DNA of 64,000 nt from CAYSEW01 sp964430245 (GTDB lineage Bacteria; Bacteroidota; Bacteroidia; Flavobacteriales_D; Parvicellaceae): contig CAYSEW010000007.1 in the NCBI GenBank assembly GCA_964430245.1, forward strand, positions 47,743 through 111,742, in the 5' to 3' direction. Within the stretch, counting starts at the first letter, position 1. Every line of letters starts with the position of its first letter. The notes under the pieces were generated by a model. The model saw only the letters and a list, made by a program, of their open reading frames with translations, did not search any database and was not told the DNA's origin. The translations under genes were made by a program, and so were the position numbers. Below, piece after piece: positions 42,590 through 50,934 of the stretch.

Positions 42590-44530
42590 TTAATTGTTGC
42601 CTATTTTTTTAATATTTCTAATAAGTACTCTTATATCTGCAAATGGAGCATAATCCTTAGCGTAAATGATATTTAATTTTAATGAAATATCATTAGTCAT
42701 TGGAAATATGCCGTCAGAAACAGATATTACTCCTTGTTTGATTTTAGGGAGCTTTTGTGTTAAAGATAGTTTTGAATATCCAACCCATGTTCTATAACCA
42801 AAAAGAACTTTTATAATATTTTTAAATGCTAAGAAGGGATGCTCATAAATCCAGATAAATAATGGGTAAGAGGTCAATAGAATTAGAGAAGTACTAAAGT
42901 CAATTAATCTTTTTGATCTAATATTATTATTTCTATTAATGTTGTTCATGTCCATCATATAGAGGTCTCCACTACTATGGATACTATTACTTCCTATTAA
43001 AAAATAAGTATTAGGTTGGGAGATCTTGAATTCTACTTTTTGATTATTTGAAAAGGTAGACATGATCTCTATAGTGAGTTGAGCAGAAATATCTTTGGCA
43101 CAAAAAACAACTACATCAATTTTACGGATATTTACCAAGTCATTCAGCTGATTGAGCTGAGCATCATAAGCATCATTATTTTCATTGGGATCTGGGTTAA
43201 TGAAATATATATTTTCAATTTGTGCAATTTGTTCTAGGAGACTTTTTATTCTTTTACCTTCTGATTTACTGCCTACTATAGCTAATTTCTTTTTTGATTT
43301 ATTGGATAAATTCAGTTTTCCAAACCCTGTTAAGTGATAAACAATCCTATTGATAAAGGAGATTAAAAATATAGATATGCTAGAGTAAATGATGATGGAC
43401 CTTGAGAATTGAAATTCTTTGGGTAATAATGCATAACATGAAAGTATAATTATCGTTCCAAGAATGGTTGATTTTAATAATTGTAATATCCGATAAGGTT
43501 TATCATAAGCGCCTAGTATAATGCCTGAAAGAACCCAAACAAAGGCATAGGTAGGAATAGCTAAGTTGAGTACATTTTCAGGAAAATTAATTCCAGTTAG
43601 CTGTTGATAATAATAAGAAATAAGATAGATAGATGAGCCGGAAAGTGTGAAGTCTATAAATGGTAGTGAGTATTTTTTAATTAGCCTATTTAAAATGGCA
43701 ATTCCAGCTCTCAAATAGATAGCAATGTTGATGAAAAAAGAAAAGAGTTTAGCATTTTTTGTTGAAAAATGTTTCTTTGCAAAGATGATCATTGCATTAT
43801 AGAAGACAAATACATAATTCACTGAGCTTTTTTTGGTGCTTTCTCCTTTATAATGAATGATGTTAGTTTCAGAAAAGTAATAATTTTTATATCCTCCTTG
43901 GATAATACGATATGACAAGTCAATATCTTCTCCATACATAAAGAAATTTTCATCAAGTAACCCTACTTTATCCAATACTTTTTTTCTAATGAGCATATAA
44001 GCACCAGAAAGGATTTGAATTTCATGGTTTTCATCTTTTGAAAGGTATCCTAAATGGTATTTCCCCATTTTTTTTGATCTTGGGAAAAGGGCGGAAAAGC
44101 CAAAAATTTTATAAAATGCTACTGATGGGGTAGGTAAACCTCTTTTAGATTCTGGAAGGAATTTACCTTTTCCATCTATCATTTTTACGCCTAGTCCCCC
44201 AGCATCTTCATGGTCTTCCATGAATTTGATGCATTTTGTAAAAGTGTCTTCCTCTACTATGGTGTCAGGGTTAAGTAATAGAACTAGTTCTCCTTTAGCA
44301 AGTTTAATTCCTTGATTGTTAGCTTTTGAAAAGCCTACATTTTCTTTATTGGCAATGGTAATAACTTCAGGGAATTTCTCCTTAATCATCGCCAAAGACC
44401 CATCAATTGAATTATTATCTATTACAAATACCTCAGCCTCTATTTCATTTGATGCTTTTTGAACGGAGAGTAAACATTGCTCAAGAAAGTGTTCAACATT
44501 ATAATTGACTATGATAACTGATAGCTTCAA
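42590..44530 (-). CDS. GT2 glycosyltransferase fused to a degenerate polyprenyl-sugar transferase module
   Basis: 646 residues. Residues 1-250 are a family 2 glycosyltransferase (KLSVIIVNYNVEHFLEQCLL; LLLNPDTIVEEDTF as DxD-type; GAYMLIRKKVLDKVGLLDEN, FFMYGEDIDLSYR). About five membrane segments follow (about 245-400), then a Rossmann-like domain (about 415-530; KKLAIVGSKSEGKRIKSLLE). The tail resembles the ends of WbaP/PglC-type sugar transferases (KRLIDFSTSLILLTSYPLFI; LPKIKQGVISVSDGI; YAKDYAPFADIRVLIRNI). The catalytic middle of that enzyme class is missing. Probably acts in surface polysaccharide synthesis at the inner membrane. Confidence 0.85.
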   Translation of the reverse strand: MKLSVIIVNYNVEHFLEQCLLSVQKASNEIEAEVFVIDNNSIDGSLAMIKEKFPEVITIANKENVGFSKANNQGIKLAKGELVLLLNPDTIVEEDTFTKCIKFMEDHEDAGGLGVKMIDGKGKFLPESKRGLPTPSVAFYKIFGFSALFPRSKKMGKYHLGYLSKDENHEIQILSGAYMLIRKKVLDKVGLLDENFFMYGEDIDLSYRIIQGGYKNYYFSETNIIHYKGESTKKSSVNYVFVFYNAMIIFAKKHFSTKNAKLFSFFINIAIYLRAGIAILNRLIKKYSLPFIDFTLSGSSIYLISYYYQQLTGINFPENVLNLAIPTYAFVWVLSGIILGAYDKPYRILQLLKSTILGTIIILSCYALLPKEFQFSRSIIIYSSISIFLISFINRIVYHLTGFGKLNLSNKSKKKLAIVGSKSEGKRIKSLLEQIAQIENIYFINPDPNENNDAYDAQLNQLNDLVNIRKIDVVVFCAKDISAQLTIEIMSTFSNNQKVEFKISQPNTYFLIGSNSIHSSGDLYMMDMNNINRNNNIRSKRLIDFSTSLILLTSYPLFIWIYEHPFLAFKNIIKVLFGYRTWVGYSKLSLTQKLPKIKQGVISVSDGIFPMTNDISLKLNIIYAKDYAPFADIRVLIRNIKKIGNN

Positions 44531-44544
44531 TATTAATTAGATAA

Positions 44545-45162
44545 TTAAGAAGTGAAATTAATTTCATATGGAGATCTATTGACTATGGATTTTCCAAGTG
44601 TCAATTCATCAATATATTCTAATTGGTTTCCAACTCCAATTCCTCTAGAAATTAGGCTGATATTTAAGTTTTTATTTTCTAATTTTCTATAAATATAAAA
44701 ATTGGTTGTATCTCCTTCCATAGTAGCACATAGACCAAAGATCACTTCTTTAATCCCTTCTTTTTCAATACGATCAATTAATTCTTTAATTCTAAGATCT
44801 TCAGGTCCAATGCCATCCATTGGAGAAATAATACCTCCTAGAACATGATATTTACCAAAATATTGTCCAGTTGATTCGATAGCAAGTACGTCTCTTATAT
44901 CCTGAACTATGCAAATTATTTCGTTATTCCTTTTGGGATTAGCACAAATTTCACAAACTTCTGTTTCTGCAATATTGAAACAGCTATTACAGAATTGGAT
45001 ATTATCTTTTAATTGTTGAAATGAATTAGAGAATTGATGGACACTGTCCTTTGATTGATTGAGTAAGTGTAAGACCAATCTAAGAGCAGTTCTTTTTCCA
45101 ATACCAGGCAATGAAGCCATTTGTTCTACTGCTTGATTTAATAGTTTTGATCTGTAATCCAT
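44545..45162 (-). CDS. recR: Recombination mediator RecR
   Basis: 205 residues, the standard RecR length. N-terminal helix-hairpin-helix (ASLPGIGKRTALRLVLHLLN), four-cysteine zinc finger (FCNSCFNIAETEVCEICANP), Toprim domain (ICIVQDIRDVLAIESTGQYF) and the signature YHVLGGIISPMDGIGPEDL. With RecF/RecO it loads RecA at single-strand gaps. It sits 14 bases from both neighbours on the same strand. Confidence 0.97.
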   Translation of the reverse strand: MDYRSKLLNQAVEQMASLPGIGKRTALRLVLHLLNQSKDSVHQFSNSFQQLKDNIQFCNSCFNIAETEVCEICANPKRNNEIICIVQDIRDVLAIESTGQYFGKYHVLGGIISPMDGIGPEDLRIKELIDRIEKEGIKEVIFGLCATMEGDTTNFYIYRKLENKNLNISLISRGIGVGNQLEYIDELTLGKSIVNRSPYEINFTS

Positions 45163-45175
45163 TCTGCAAATTTAA

Positions 45176-46636
45176 TTAACCATGTAATGAAACCACATGC
45201 TCGGAAAAATGTTTTTTAACCATAGTTATTAAAAGGTCTACTTCTCTTTTATGGGTTCTGAATGAAAGTATAGCAATTCTTAACCAAATATCGTTGTTTA
45301 TTGTTGTTGAAGAAATAAATATTTTTCCGTCTTTATGCAATTCATTTAAAATTAATTTATTGAGTGCATTGTTATCAATGGATCGATCTTTAAATCGAAA
45401 AGTAAAAACAGATAATTCAGGAAAGGGCCCTAGTTCTATAAAATCGAATTTTTTTAATTCTTGATAAGCGTAATGAGTTAATAACAATTTTTCTTTTAGT
45501 CCATTTTTAAACACCTCAATTCCATGATACATTAATGGTAACCACATTCTCATTCCTCTAAAGTTTCTAGATAATTCAGGAGAAAGGTCAGCCGGAGATA
45601 ATTGAGATTGATCTTTGTATGCATCCTGCATGTAGTTGGCTAGGTAATGATTGGAATGCAATAAGTGTTTTTTATTTTTGATAAGTACCACTCCTGAGCC
45701 ATAGGGCATAAAGAGACCTTTATGAGGGTCAATGACCAATGAGTCGGCTTTTTCTATTCCTTTGAATTTGGATTTTTGATCATCTAATAAATAAAAGAAG
45801 CCACCATATGCAGCATCTACATGCAACCAGCAATTATTTTTGGTAGCTATTTCAGATAATTGATCAAGATCATCTATTACACCTGTATCTGTTGTTCCAG
45901 CAGAGGCAATAATCAAAAAAGGTTGTAGACCATCTGAAAGGTCTTTTTCAACTTGTTCTTTTAGAATAGTAGTGTTGATGTGAAATTCTTCATCTAATGG
46001 AATCTTTTTAAAGATACATTCTCCTAAACCACTTATTCTTATGGCTTTATGAAGACTGTGGTGCATTTGTTCAGATCCGTAGATTACCGTTCTTTCATAA
46101 TCTTTTCCTTTAACCTGATGTTTGTCTCTTGCAGCTACAATGCTAATGAGATTGGCAATACTTCCACCAGTAGTTAAATTACCTCCATAAGTGCTCGTAT
46201 TAAAGTCAAATACTTCTGCACACCAATTGAGTAGATGGTTTTCTATATTGATGGCTCCAGGATTAGCGTAATAAACTCCTGAATATTTATTGGTCATGGA
46301 AGCGATCAGATCACCATAAGCAGCTAAAGGAACGCCTCCTCCAGGTATGTAGCCTAAATGTCCACCAGAAGCAGGTTGTATGCCATTAGTGTTTACTGCT
46401 GCTTCAAAAAGAGACAAGATTTCATTTAATGGGTAGCCATTGTCATTTATTTTTTTCTCAAAGATCAGCCCACTTGGAGAGAAATCTTCTTCAAATCCTT
46501 TTTTGTCTGCTAAAGAATTTAAGAAATCAAACAAATATTCATCAATTTCTTTATTGATAGAGGAGTGCTCTTTTTGCTCCAGTTCGAGTTGCTTGACTGA
46601 TATTTCAAGTTGGTTGATCTCTTCTTCTAGGTTCAT
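45176..46636 (-). CDS. PLP-dependent decarboxylase (group II, aromatic/glutamate type)
   Basis: 486 residues. Group II decarboxylase features: TYGGNLTTGGSIANLISIVA, the cofactor-stacking region of YGSEQMHHSLHKA, WLHVDAAYGGFF (Asp binding the PLP ring) and the Schiff-base lysine in SLVIDPHKGLFMPYG. It removes the carboxyl group from an amino acid; substrate (aromatic amino acid, glutamate or other) cannot be decided. Cytoplasmic, no signal. Upstream of recR and divergent from the symporter. Confidence 0.9.
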   Translation of the reverse strand: MNLEEEINQLEISVKQLELEQKEHSSINKEIDEYLFDFLNSLADKKGFEEDFSPSGLIFEKKINDNGYPLNEILSLFEAAVNTNGIQPASGGHLGYIPGGGVPLAAYGDLIASMTNKYSGVYYANPGAINIENHLLNWCAEVFDFNTSTYGGNLTTGGSIANLISIVAARDKHQVKGKDYERTVIYGSEQMHHSLHKAIRISGLGECIFKKIPLDEEFHINTTILKEQVEKDLSDGLQPFLIIASAGTTDTGVIDDLDQLSEIATKNNCWLHVDAAYGGFFYLLDDQKSKFKGIEKADSLVIDPHKGLFMPYGSGVVLIKNKKHLLHSNHYLANYMQDAYKDQSQLSPADLSPELSRNFRGMRMWLPLMYHGIEVFKNGLKEKLLLTHYAYQELKKFDFIELGPFPELSVFTFRFKDRSIDNNALNKLILNELHKDGKIFISSTTINNDIWLRIAILSFRTHKREVDLLITMVKKHFSEHVVSLHG

Positions 46637-46710
46637 GTTTTAAGAATAAAAAGTTAATATCTGAACATTATCCTTGTTAAGCAAACATAGTAAAAGGTTT
46701 TCTTTGTTGT

Positions 46711-48201
46711 ATGGAACCTGCATTAATTATTGGGATCATTGCTGCCTATTTTGGATTGCTCTTATTAATCGCAAAGCTAACATCAGGAGATGGAAGTAAC
46801 AGTGCTTTTTTTCTTGGTGAAAGAAAGTCGCCATGGTATATAGTTGCATTTGGTATGATAGGTGCGTCTTTATCTGGAATTACTTTTATTTCTATTCCTG
46901 GATGGGTGGGAGATACAGATAAACAATTCAGCTACATGCAGATGGTATTTGGTTATTTAATAGGTTATTTTATAGTAGCTTATGTGTTGTTGCCTATCTA
47001 TTATAAGATGAATTTAACATCTATTTATAGTTATTTAAAAACTAGGTTTGGTTTATGGAGCTATAAAACAGGCTCAGCTTTATTTTTAATTTCTAGAGTT
47101 ATAGGAGCTTCTATTAGGTTGTTATTGGTAGCTAGTGTATTACAATTAATTTTATTTGATGATTTAGGAGTTCCTTTTGAAATTACTGTATTAGTTTCTG
47201 TATCGTTGATTTGGGTTTACACCAATAGGGGAGGAATTAAGACCATTATTTGGACAGATACTTTACAAACAGCTTTTATGCTGGCTTCTGTTATTGTTAC
47301 TGTTTACTTGATAAGTGATGCATTAAATATCGAAGAAAAGGGAGGAATTATAGAGGGTGTAAAGAACAGTGGATATTCAAGAGTGTTTTATTTTGATAGC
47401 TGGTTAGATAATAATTATTTCTGGAAACATTTTTTAGGAGGAATGTTTATTACTATTGGAATGACAGGATTGGACCAGGATATGATGCAGAAAAATTTAA
47501 GCTGTAAGAATTTAAAGTCGGCTCAATTGAATATGGTTTCTTTTGCAGGTATATTGATAATTGTAAATGTAATTTTTTTAGCATTAGGTGCTTTGTTATA
47601 CATGTATTATGAGCAAACAGGTATAGGTGCTAACGCATTATTGAATGAAGATAGAACGGACCTTCTATTTGCTGAAATTGCACAAAGTGGAAAACTAGGA
47701 ATTTCAGTTAGTGTATTGTTTCTTTTAGGATTGATAGCTGCTGCTTATAGTAGTGCGGATTCGGCTTTGACTTCTTTAACTACCTCTTTTTCTATTGATT
47801 TCATGAATGTAGAGGAAAAAGAAGAATCAGAACAAAAGAGAATTAGAAAAGTTGTTCATGTTATAATGTCTATTGTATTGGTCATTACTATCATTATTTT
47901 AAGAAGAACATCTGAAGATTCTGCTATTTGGACCTTAATCACACTGGCAGGGTTTACTTATGGTCCGTTAATAGGGCTTTTCTTTTTTGGGATTCTCACC
48001 GAAAGAAATTTAAAAGACCAATGGGTGCCATGGGTTTGTGGAGCAGTTCCAGTTGTGCTAGGAACTATATGGTACTTGAATAAAAATGATCTTATCAGCT
48101 GGTTTGGAGAGTATCAATTTGGTGCAGAGCTCATTATTTACAATGCACTTATGTCTTTTGGTGCACTTTGGTTGATCAGCTTTAAGCCTAAAGACTTATA
48201 A
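46711..48201 (+). CDS. Sodium:solute symporter (SSS family)
   Basis: 496 residues with about 13 hydrophobic segments. SSS marks: FFLGERKSPWYIVAFGMIGA, SGITFISIPGWVG near the N-terminus, GMFITIGMTGLDQDMMQKNL in the middle, and AAAYSSADSALTSLTTSF (sodium-site serines). It takes up an organic solute with Na+ at the inner membrane; the substrate is unknown. Its 3' end overlaps the convergent DsrE gene by 14 bases. Confidence 0.95.
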   Translation: MEPALIIGIIAAYFGLLLLIAKLTSGDGSNSAFFLGERKSPWYIVAFGMIGASLSGITFISIPGWVGDTDKQFSYMQMVFGYLIGYFIVAYVLLPIYYKMNLTSIYSYLKTRFGLWSYKTGSALFLISRVIGASIRLLLVASVLQLILFDDLGVPFEITVLVSVSLIWVYTNRGGIKTIIWTDTLQTAFMLASVIVTVYLISDALNIEEKGGIIEGVKNSGYSRVFYFDSWLDNNYFWKHFLGGMFITIGMTGLDQDMMQKNLSCKNLKSAQLNMVSFAGILIIVNVIFLALGALLYMYYEQTGIGANALLNEDRTDLLFAEIAQSGKLGISVSVLFLLGLIAAAYSSADSALTSLTTSFSIDFMNVEEKEESEQKRIRKVVHVIMSIVLVITIIILRRTSEDSAIWTLITLAGFTYGPLIGLFFFGILTERNLKDQWVPWVCGAVPVVLGTIWYLNKNDLISWFGEYQFGAELIIYNALMSFGALWLISFKPKDL

Positions 48202-48508
48202 TCTTGTCTGATTGTTCTATGATCTGGTAAAGATCTGCCATAGTTGACATAGGGCATAGCTCATTTCCTTTTGAATTTCTTATTTTAAGACAAGTGCCAC
48301 AAGCATAAATCTCTCCATTGTTGGTAATAAAAGATTCCATTTGATCTTTGATGTTAAATTGTTCATTGGAAAGCTCTTCTGCTTCAACCCCTCTTGCCAA
48401 AAGAAATACTTTTACATCATCTTTTTTTTTCAAAGAAAAATTAGCAAGCCTAAAGCCATTGAAAACAGTTTCAGCATTATCAGAGTATATTACAATTCCT
48501 AATTTCAT
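48188..48508 (-). CDS. DsrE-family protein
   Basis: 106 residues. DsrE/TusD fold: LGIVIYSDNAETVFNGFRLA, FLLARGVEAEELSNEQF, and the cysteine pair region IYACGTCLKIRNSKGNELCP that holds the reactive cysteines in sulfur-handling relatives. Cytoplasmic and soluble. It may bind or relay sulfur; no tus partners are adjacent. The 3' ends of this gene and the symporter overlap. Confidence 0.85.
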   Translation of the reverse strand: MKLGIVIYSDNAETVFNGFRLANFSLKKKDDVKVFLLARGVEAEELSNEQFNIKDQMESFITNNGEIYACGTCLKIRNSKGNELCPMSTMADLYQIIEQSDKIISL

Positions 48509-48529
48509 ATTAGTTTTTATTAAAGAAGA

Positions 48530-48907
48530 TCAATTACAAACATCTCCATCAACATATGGCTTTAAAAATTCTTTTAAAGCTTCAGTCCTTGTCTTTGTTA
48601 GATAGGCTAAATAATACCCTTTACACATTGGTAGAACAGAACCATAATAACCTGGCTCTCTTTCTGGGTATTTTAGATCTAATTCAGCATCTCTAAATTT
48701 AATCCAAATTCTTTGTGCTATTTTAAGCTTCTCAATAAATATAGTATCTGATTTGTATTTTTCAATTACTTCTTGATAAATGTCGTTTAGCTCATTATCA
48801 GCTTTTGAATAATCATTATAAGCATCATCATTCATCTCCAATTGAGTTTGAGAAAAAAAACAAATATTCATAAAAATGAATGAGATAGTTAATAGTATAG
48901 TTTTCAT
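48530..48907 (-). CDS. LprI/DUF1311-like secreted protein
   Basis: 125 residues from the ATG at 48907, which gives a clear signal peptide (TILLTISFIFMNICFFSQ). The longer frame to 49012 runs into the SDR gene and lacks a signal. The mature part matches the DUF1311/LprI pattern (ADNELNDIYQEVIEKY, IAQRIWIKFRDAELDLKYPE, PMCKGYYLAYLTKTRTEALK). In Mycobacterium, LprI inhibits lysozyme; that role here is only a family-based guess. It lies 47 bases after the SDR gene on the same strand. Confidence 0.8.
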   Translation of the reverse strand: MKTILLTISFIFMNICFFSQTQLEMNDDAYNDYSKADNELNDIYQEVIEKYKSDTIFIEKLKIAQRIWIKFRDAELDLKYPEREPGYYGSVLPMCKGYYLAYLTKTRTEALKEFLKPYVDGDVCN

Positions 48908-48954
48908 AAATTTAAAGGTATTAAATTTTTGAGTTAAATAGTAGACGCGAAATT

Positions 48955-49653
48955 TTATTGGATTATTGTGGAATGTCCACCATCTACATGCAATATTTGG
49001 CCAGTAACCCATGAAGATTTATCAGTCAAAAGATATGTGGCAGCTTCTGCTATGTTTTTTGCACTGCCAATCTTTTTGAGAGGATTTTTTTCTGAATGAA
49101 GTTTTATTTTTTCGGAGGAGTTTAAAAACTTACTTGCAAGTGTTGTGTTCGTTAAAGATGGAGCAACTGCATTAACTCTTATATTAGGAGCAAATTCTGC
49201 AGATAAAGATCTTGTTAGACCTTCAATTGCTCCTTTAGAAGTAGAAACTAAAGAATGAAAATTAAAACCATTTTGAACTGCGATTGTTGAAAAAAGAACT
49301 ACGGAAGCATTTTCTGCATTTTTGAGTTTAGGAAGAACATTACGAATTATTTTAGTGGCTCCTAATACTTGTAATTTAAAATCTTGTAAAAAATCATGCT
49401 CTGTAAAACGATGAAATGGTTTTAGATTAATACTGCCGGGGCAATAGACTAACCCATGTAATTTTTCAGGAAGTGTAACTAAATCAAGTTCTTCTTTTAA
49501 TGAGTTAAACTTAAAAAAATTAACATTAGGATGATTTTTTTTTAAATTTTTATTGTAGGTAGCAAAAACATTAGAAGATTCTTTATTCATTAGAATATTT
49601 ACTATTTCTTTTCCTATTCCAGAAGAACCTCCAACAATTAAATAATTTTTCAT
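48955..49653 (-). CDS. Atypical short-chain dehydrogenase/reductase family protein
   Basis: 232 residues. The NAD(P)-binding motif VGGSSGIGKEI and C-terminal SDR features (RVNAVAPSLTNTTLASKF, WVTGQILHVDGG) are intact. The active site is unusual: the Tyr of YxxxK is Val136 (VSTSK140), the catalytic Ser position holds Thr123 (FSTIA), and NNAG is replaced by YCPGS. Only the Lys is retained. I recall similar Tyr-less SDRs as a conserved Bacteroidota family, so this is probably a family trait rather than decay. It follows two tiny membrane genes, 29 bases after the second. Confidence 0.88.
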   Translation of the reverse strand: MKNYLIVGGSSGIGKEIVNILMNKESSNVFATYNKNLKKNHPNVNFFKFNSLKEELDLVTLPEKLHGLVYCPGSINLKPFHRFTEHDFLQDFKLQVLGATKIIRNVLPKLKNAENASVVLFSTIAVQNGFNFHSLVSTSKGAIEGLTRSLSAEFAPNIRVNAVAPSLTNTTLASKFLNSSEKIKLHSEKNPLKKIGSAKNIAEAATYLLTDKSSWVTGQILHVDGGHSTIIQ

Positions 49654-49682
49654 AATAAGTTTATTATATAAATTTCAGATTT

Positions 49683-49811
49683 TTAGTCAACCTTTCTATT
49701 TGATTGTTCTTTTTCTTGTATTCTGTGTTGAATCCAAATCATTCTACATAAAAAAAATAAATACGTTATTAGAATTAATGTGCCAAATATGAAAAGACCT
49801 ATATTATTCAT
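49683..49811 (-). CDS. 42-residue single-span membrane miniprotein
   Basis: ATG at 49811, TAA at 49683. One strongly hydrophobic segment (about 4-22: GLFIFGTLILITYLFFLC) is followed by a basic/charged tail (IQEKEQSNRK). Its ATG overlaps the stop of the 58-residue gene upstream as ATGA, and the SDR gene starts 29 bases after its stop. The overlap and operon position support a real gene. Family not recognised. Confidence 0.6.
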   Translation of the reverse strand: MNNIGLFIFGTLILITYLFFLCRMIWIQHRIQEKEQSNRKVD

Positions 49812-49984
49812 AATTTATCGTTTTGTACAAGTTTGATAAAAATTGCAAAACATAAGATAGATGGGACCCAAATACCAACAAATGCGCCTTCTTCTTTATG
49901 ACCATTAAACCATAAGGATACAGAAAGAATAAAACTTAAAAAAGATAAAATAACAGGGTAATATTTTTGAAATATATTTAACAT
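49808..49984 (-). CDS. 58-residue two-span membrane miniprotein
   Basis: ATG at 49984, TGA at 49808. Two hydrophobic segments (about 9-25 and 35-52) flank a polar loop NGHKEEG; the second has GAFVGIWVPSILCFAIF. Translationally coupled to the 42-residue gene. It is first in the leftward run miniproteins-SDR-LprI, directly behind the repeated GTTAAAC boxes. Family not recognised; possibly a small pair subunit of a membrane complex. Confidence 0.62.
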   Translation of the reverse strand: MLNIFQKYYPVILSFLSFILSVSLWFNGHKEEGAFVGIWVPSILCFAIFIKLVQNDKL

Positions 49985-49989
49985 AACTT

Positions 49990-50059
49990 GTTTAATTAAT
50001 TTTATGTAAAGTTAAACAAAATATCATTATGTTTAACATTATTAGTTAAAAAGTTAAAC
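49990..50059. promoter_or_regulatory. Four evenly spaced GTTAAAC-type boxes, candidate operator array
   Basis: GTTTAAT (49990-49996), GTTAAAC (50011-50017), GTTTAAC (50031-50037), GTTAAAC (50053-50059): starts are 21, 20 and 22 bases apart, about two helical turns, with alternating orientation. Two copies extend to AAAGTTAAACAAA. A TATTTTG, one base short of the -7 consensus, lies next to the second box on the minus strand. This is likely the control region of the miniprotein-SDR operon. The remaining intergenic sequence to 50110 shows nothing further. Confidence 0.5.
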
Positions 50060-50110
50060 AAATTATAATTTTATCGAAGGTTAAGCTTGGTAATAAATGT
50101 AGAAATAGAA

Positions 50111-50860
50111 CTACTTTTTTTCTTTATTTTTTAAAATACCAGCTATTTTTGAAGCATAAGGAAGCTGATTGAAAATTCTTTTTGAAATAGCTTTTGGGCT
50201 ATTCAGGAATTGTTTTCTGAGCTCAAGATTTGCATATGCTTTATTGGTAAGATCTATGAATTCAAAGCCAGATTGGTCTTTAGTAATTAAAAACTGACTA
50301 TGAGGTAAACCATATATTTTAGTATTAACTGCTTCTGCAAAATAGACGGCAAAAGGAAATATCAATGTGGGTTCAAACTTAGGGCTATGTTGCCAGATTG
50401 AAGGACAGAAATCATCACCTACTATAAAACCATTTTCTTTTAATTTAGGCCATAAATTAATCAGGTCTATAGTAATTCCTTTAAGTGTGTGGTCTCCATC
50501 TATATAAATAAAATCTAGATAATTATCATTTATTTCATTAATAACCTCTGTTGTTTTTCCCCTTAAAACTTTTCTTTTTTCCTTAGCAAAATCTGTTTTT
50601 TGCATGGTTTCCTGATAGAACTCTTCAAATGTGTTATTATCTTTATTAGCAGGTTTGTTCCACTTAGATAGATTCCTCCATGGATCGATCATTGTGTATT
50701 CTTCGATAGAAGTACTTTTTTCAAGTAATTTTTTGGCGAAATCTCCTCTATATACACCTAGCTCAGCTATATTTTTAAGACTGAATTCATTGATCAGCTC
50801 AATGCAAAAAGTAAACCTGTCATTACTTCTATCATTAATCTTTCTTATGACTTCTTGCAT
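50111..50860 (-). CDS. Class I SAM-dependent methyltransferase
   Basis: 249 residues. The SAM-binding glycine motif is in AELGVYRGDFAKKLLEKS, the acidic residue in YTMIDPWRN, and post-motifs in DFIYIDGDHTLKGITIDLIN and GFIVGDDF, typical of the Methyltransf_24 group often found near glycan genes. The target is unknown. Cytoplasmic. It lies alone between intergenic regions on the minus strand. Confidence 0.85.
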   Translation of the reverse strand: MQEVIRKINDRSNDRFTFCIELINEFSLKNIAELGVYRGDFAKKLLEKSTSIEEYTMIDPWRNLSKWNKPANKDNNTFEEFYQETMQKTDFAKEKRKVLRGKTTEVINEINDNYLDFIYIDGDHTLKGITIDLINLWPKLKENGFIVGDDFCPSIWQHSPKFEPTLIFPFAVYFAEAVNTKIYGLPHSQFLITKDQSGFEFIDLTNKAYANLELRKQFLNSPKAISKRIFNQLPYASKIAGILKNKEKK

Positions 50861-50934
50861 CTAATAGATTTTTAATGGAACGGCTAAACTAAGTTATTCA
50901 AATAAGTTAGAGTATTACTGTATGAGATTTTTTT

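Noticed and set aside
48908..49012. Longer LprI-like protein
   Set aside because: It would overlap the SDR gene and lacks a signal; the ATG at 48907 starts a clear signal peptide.
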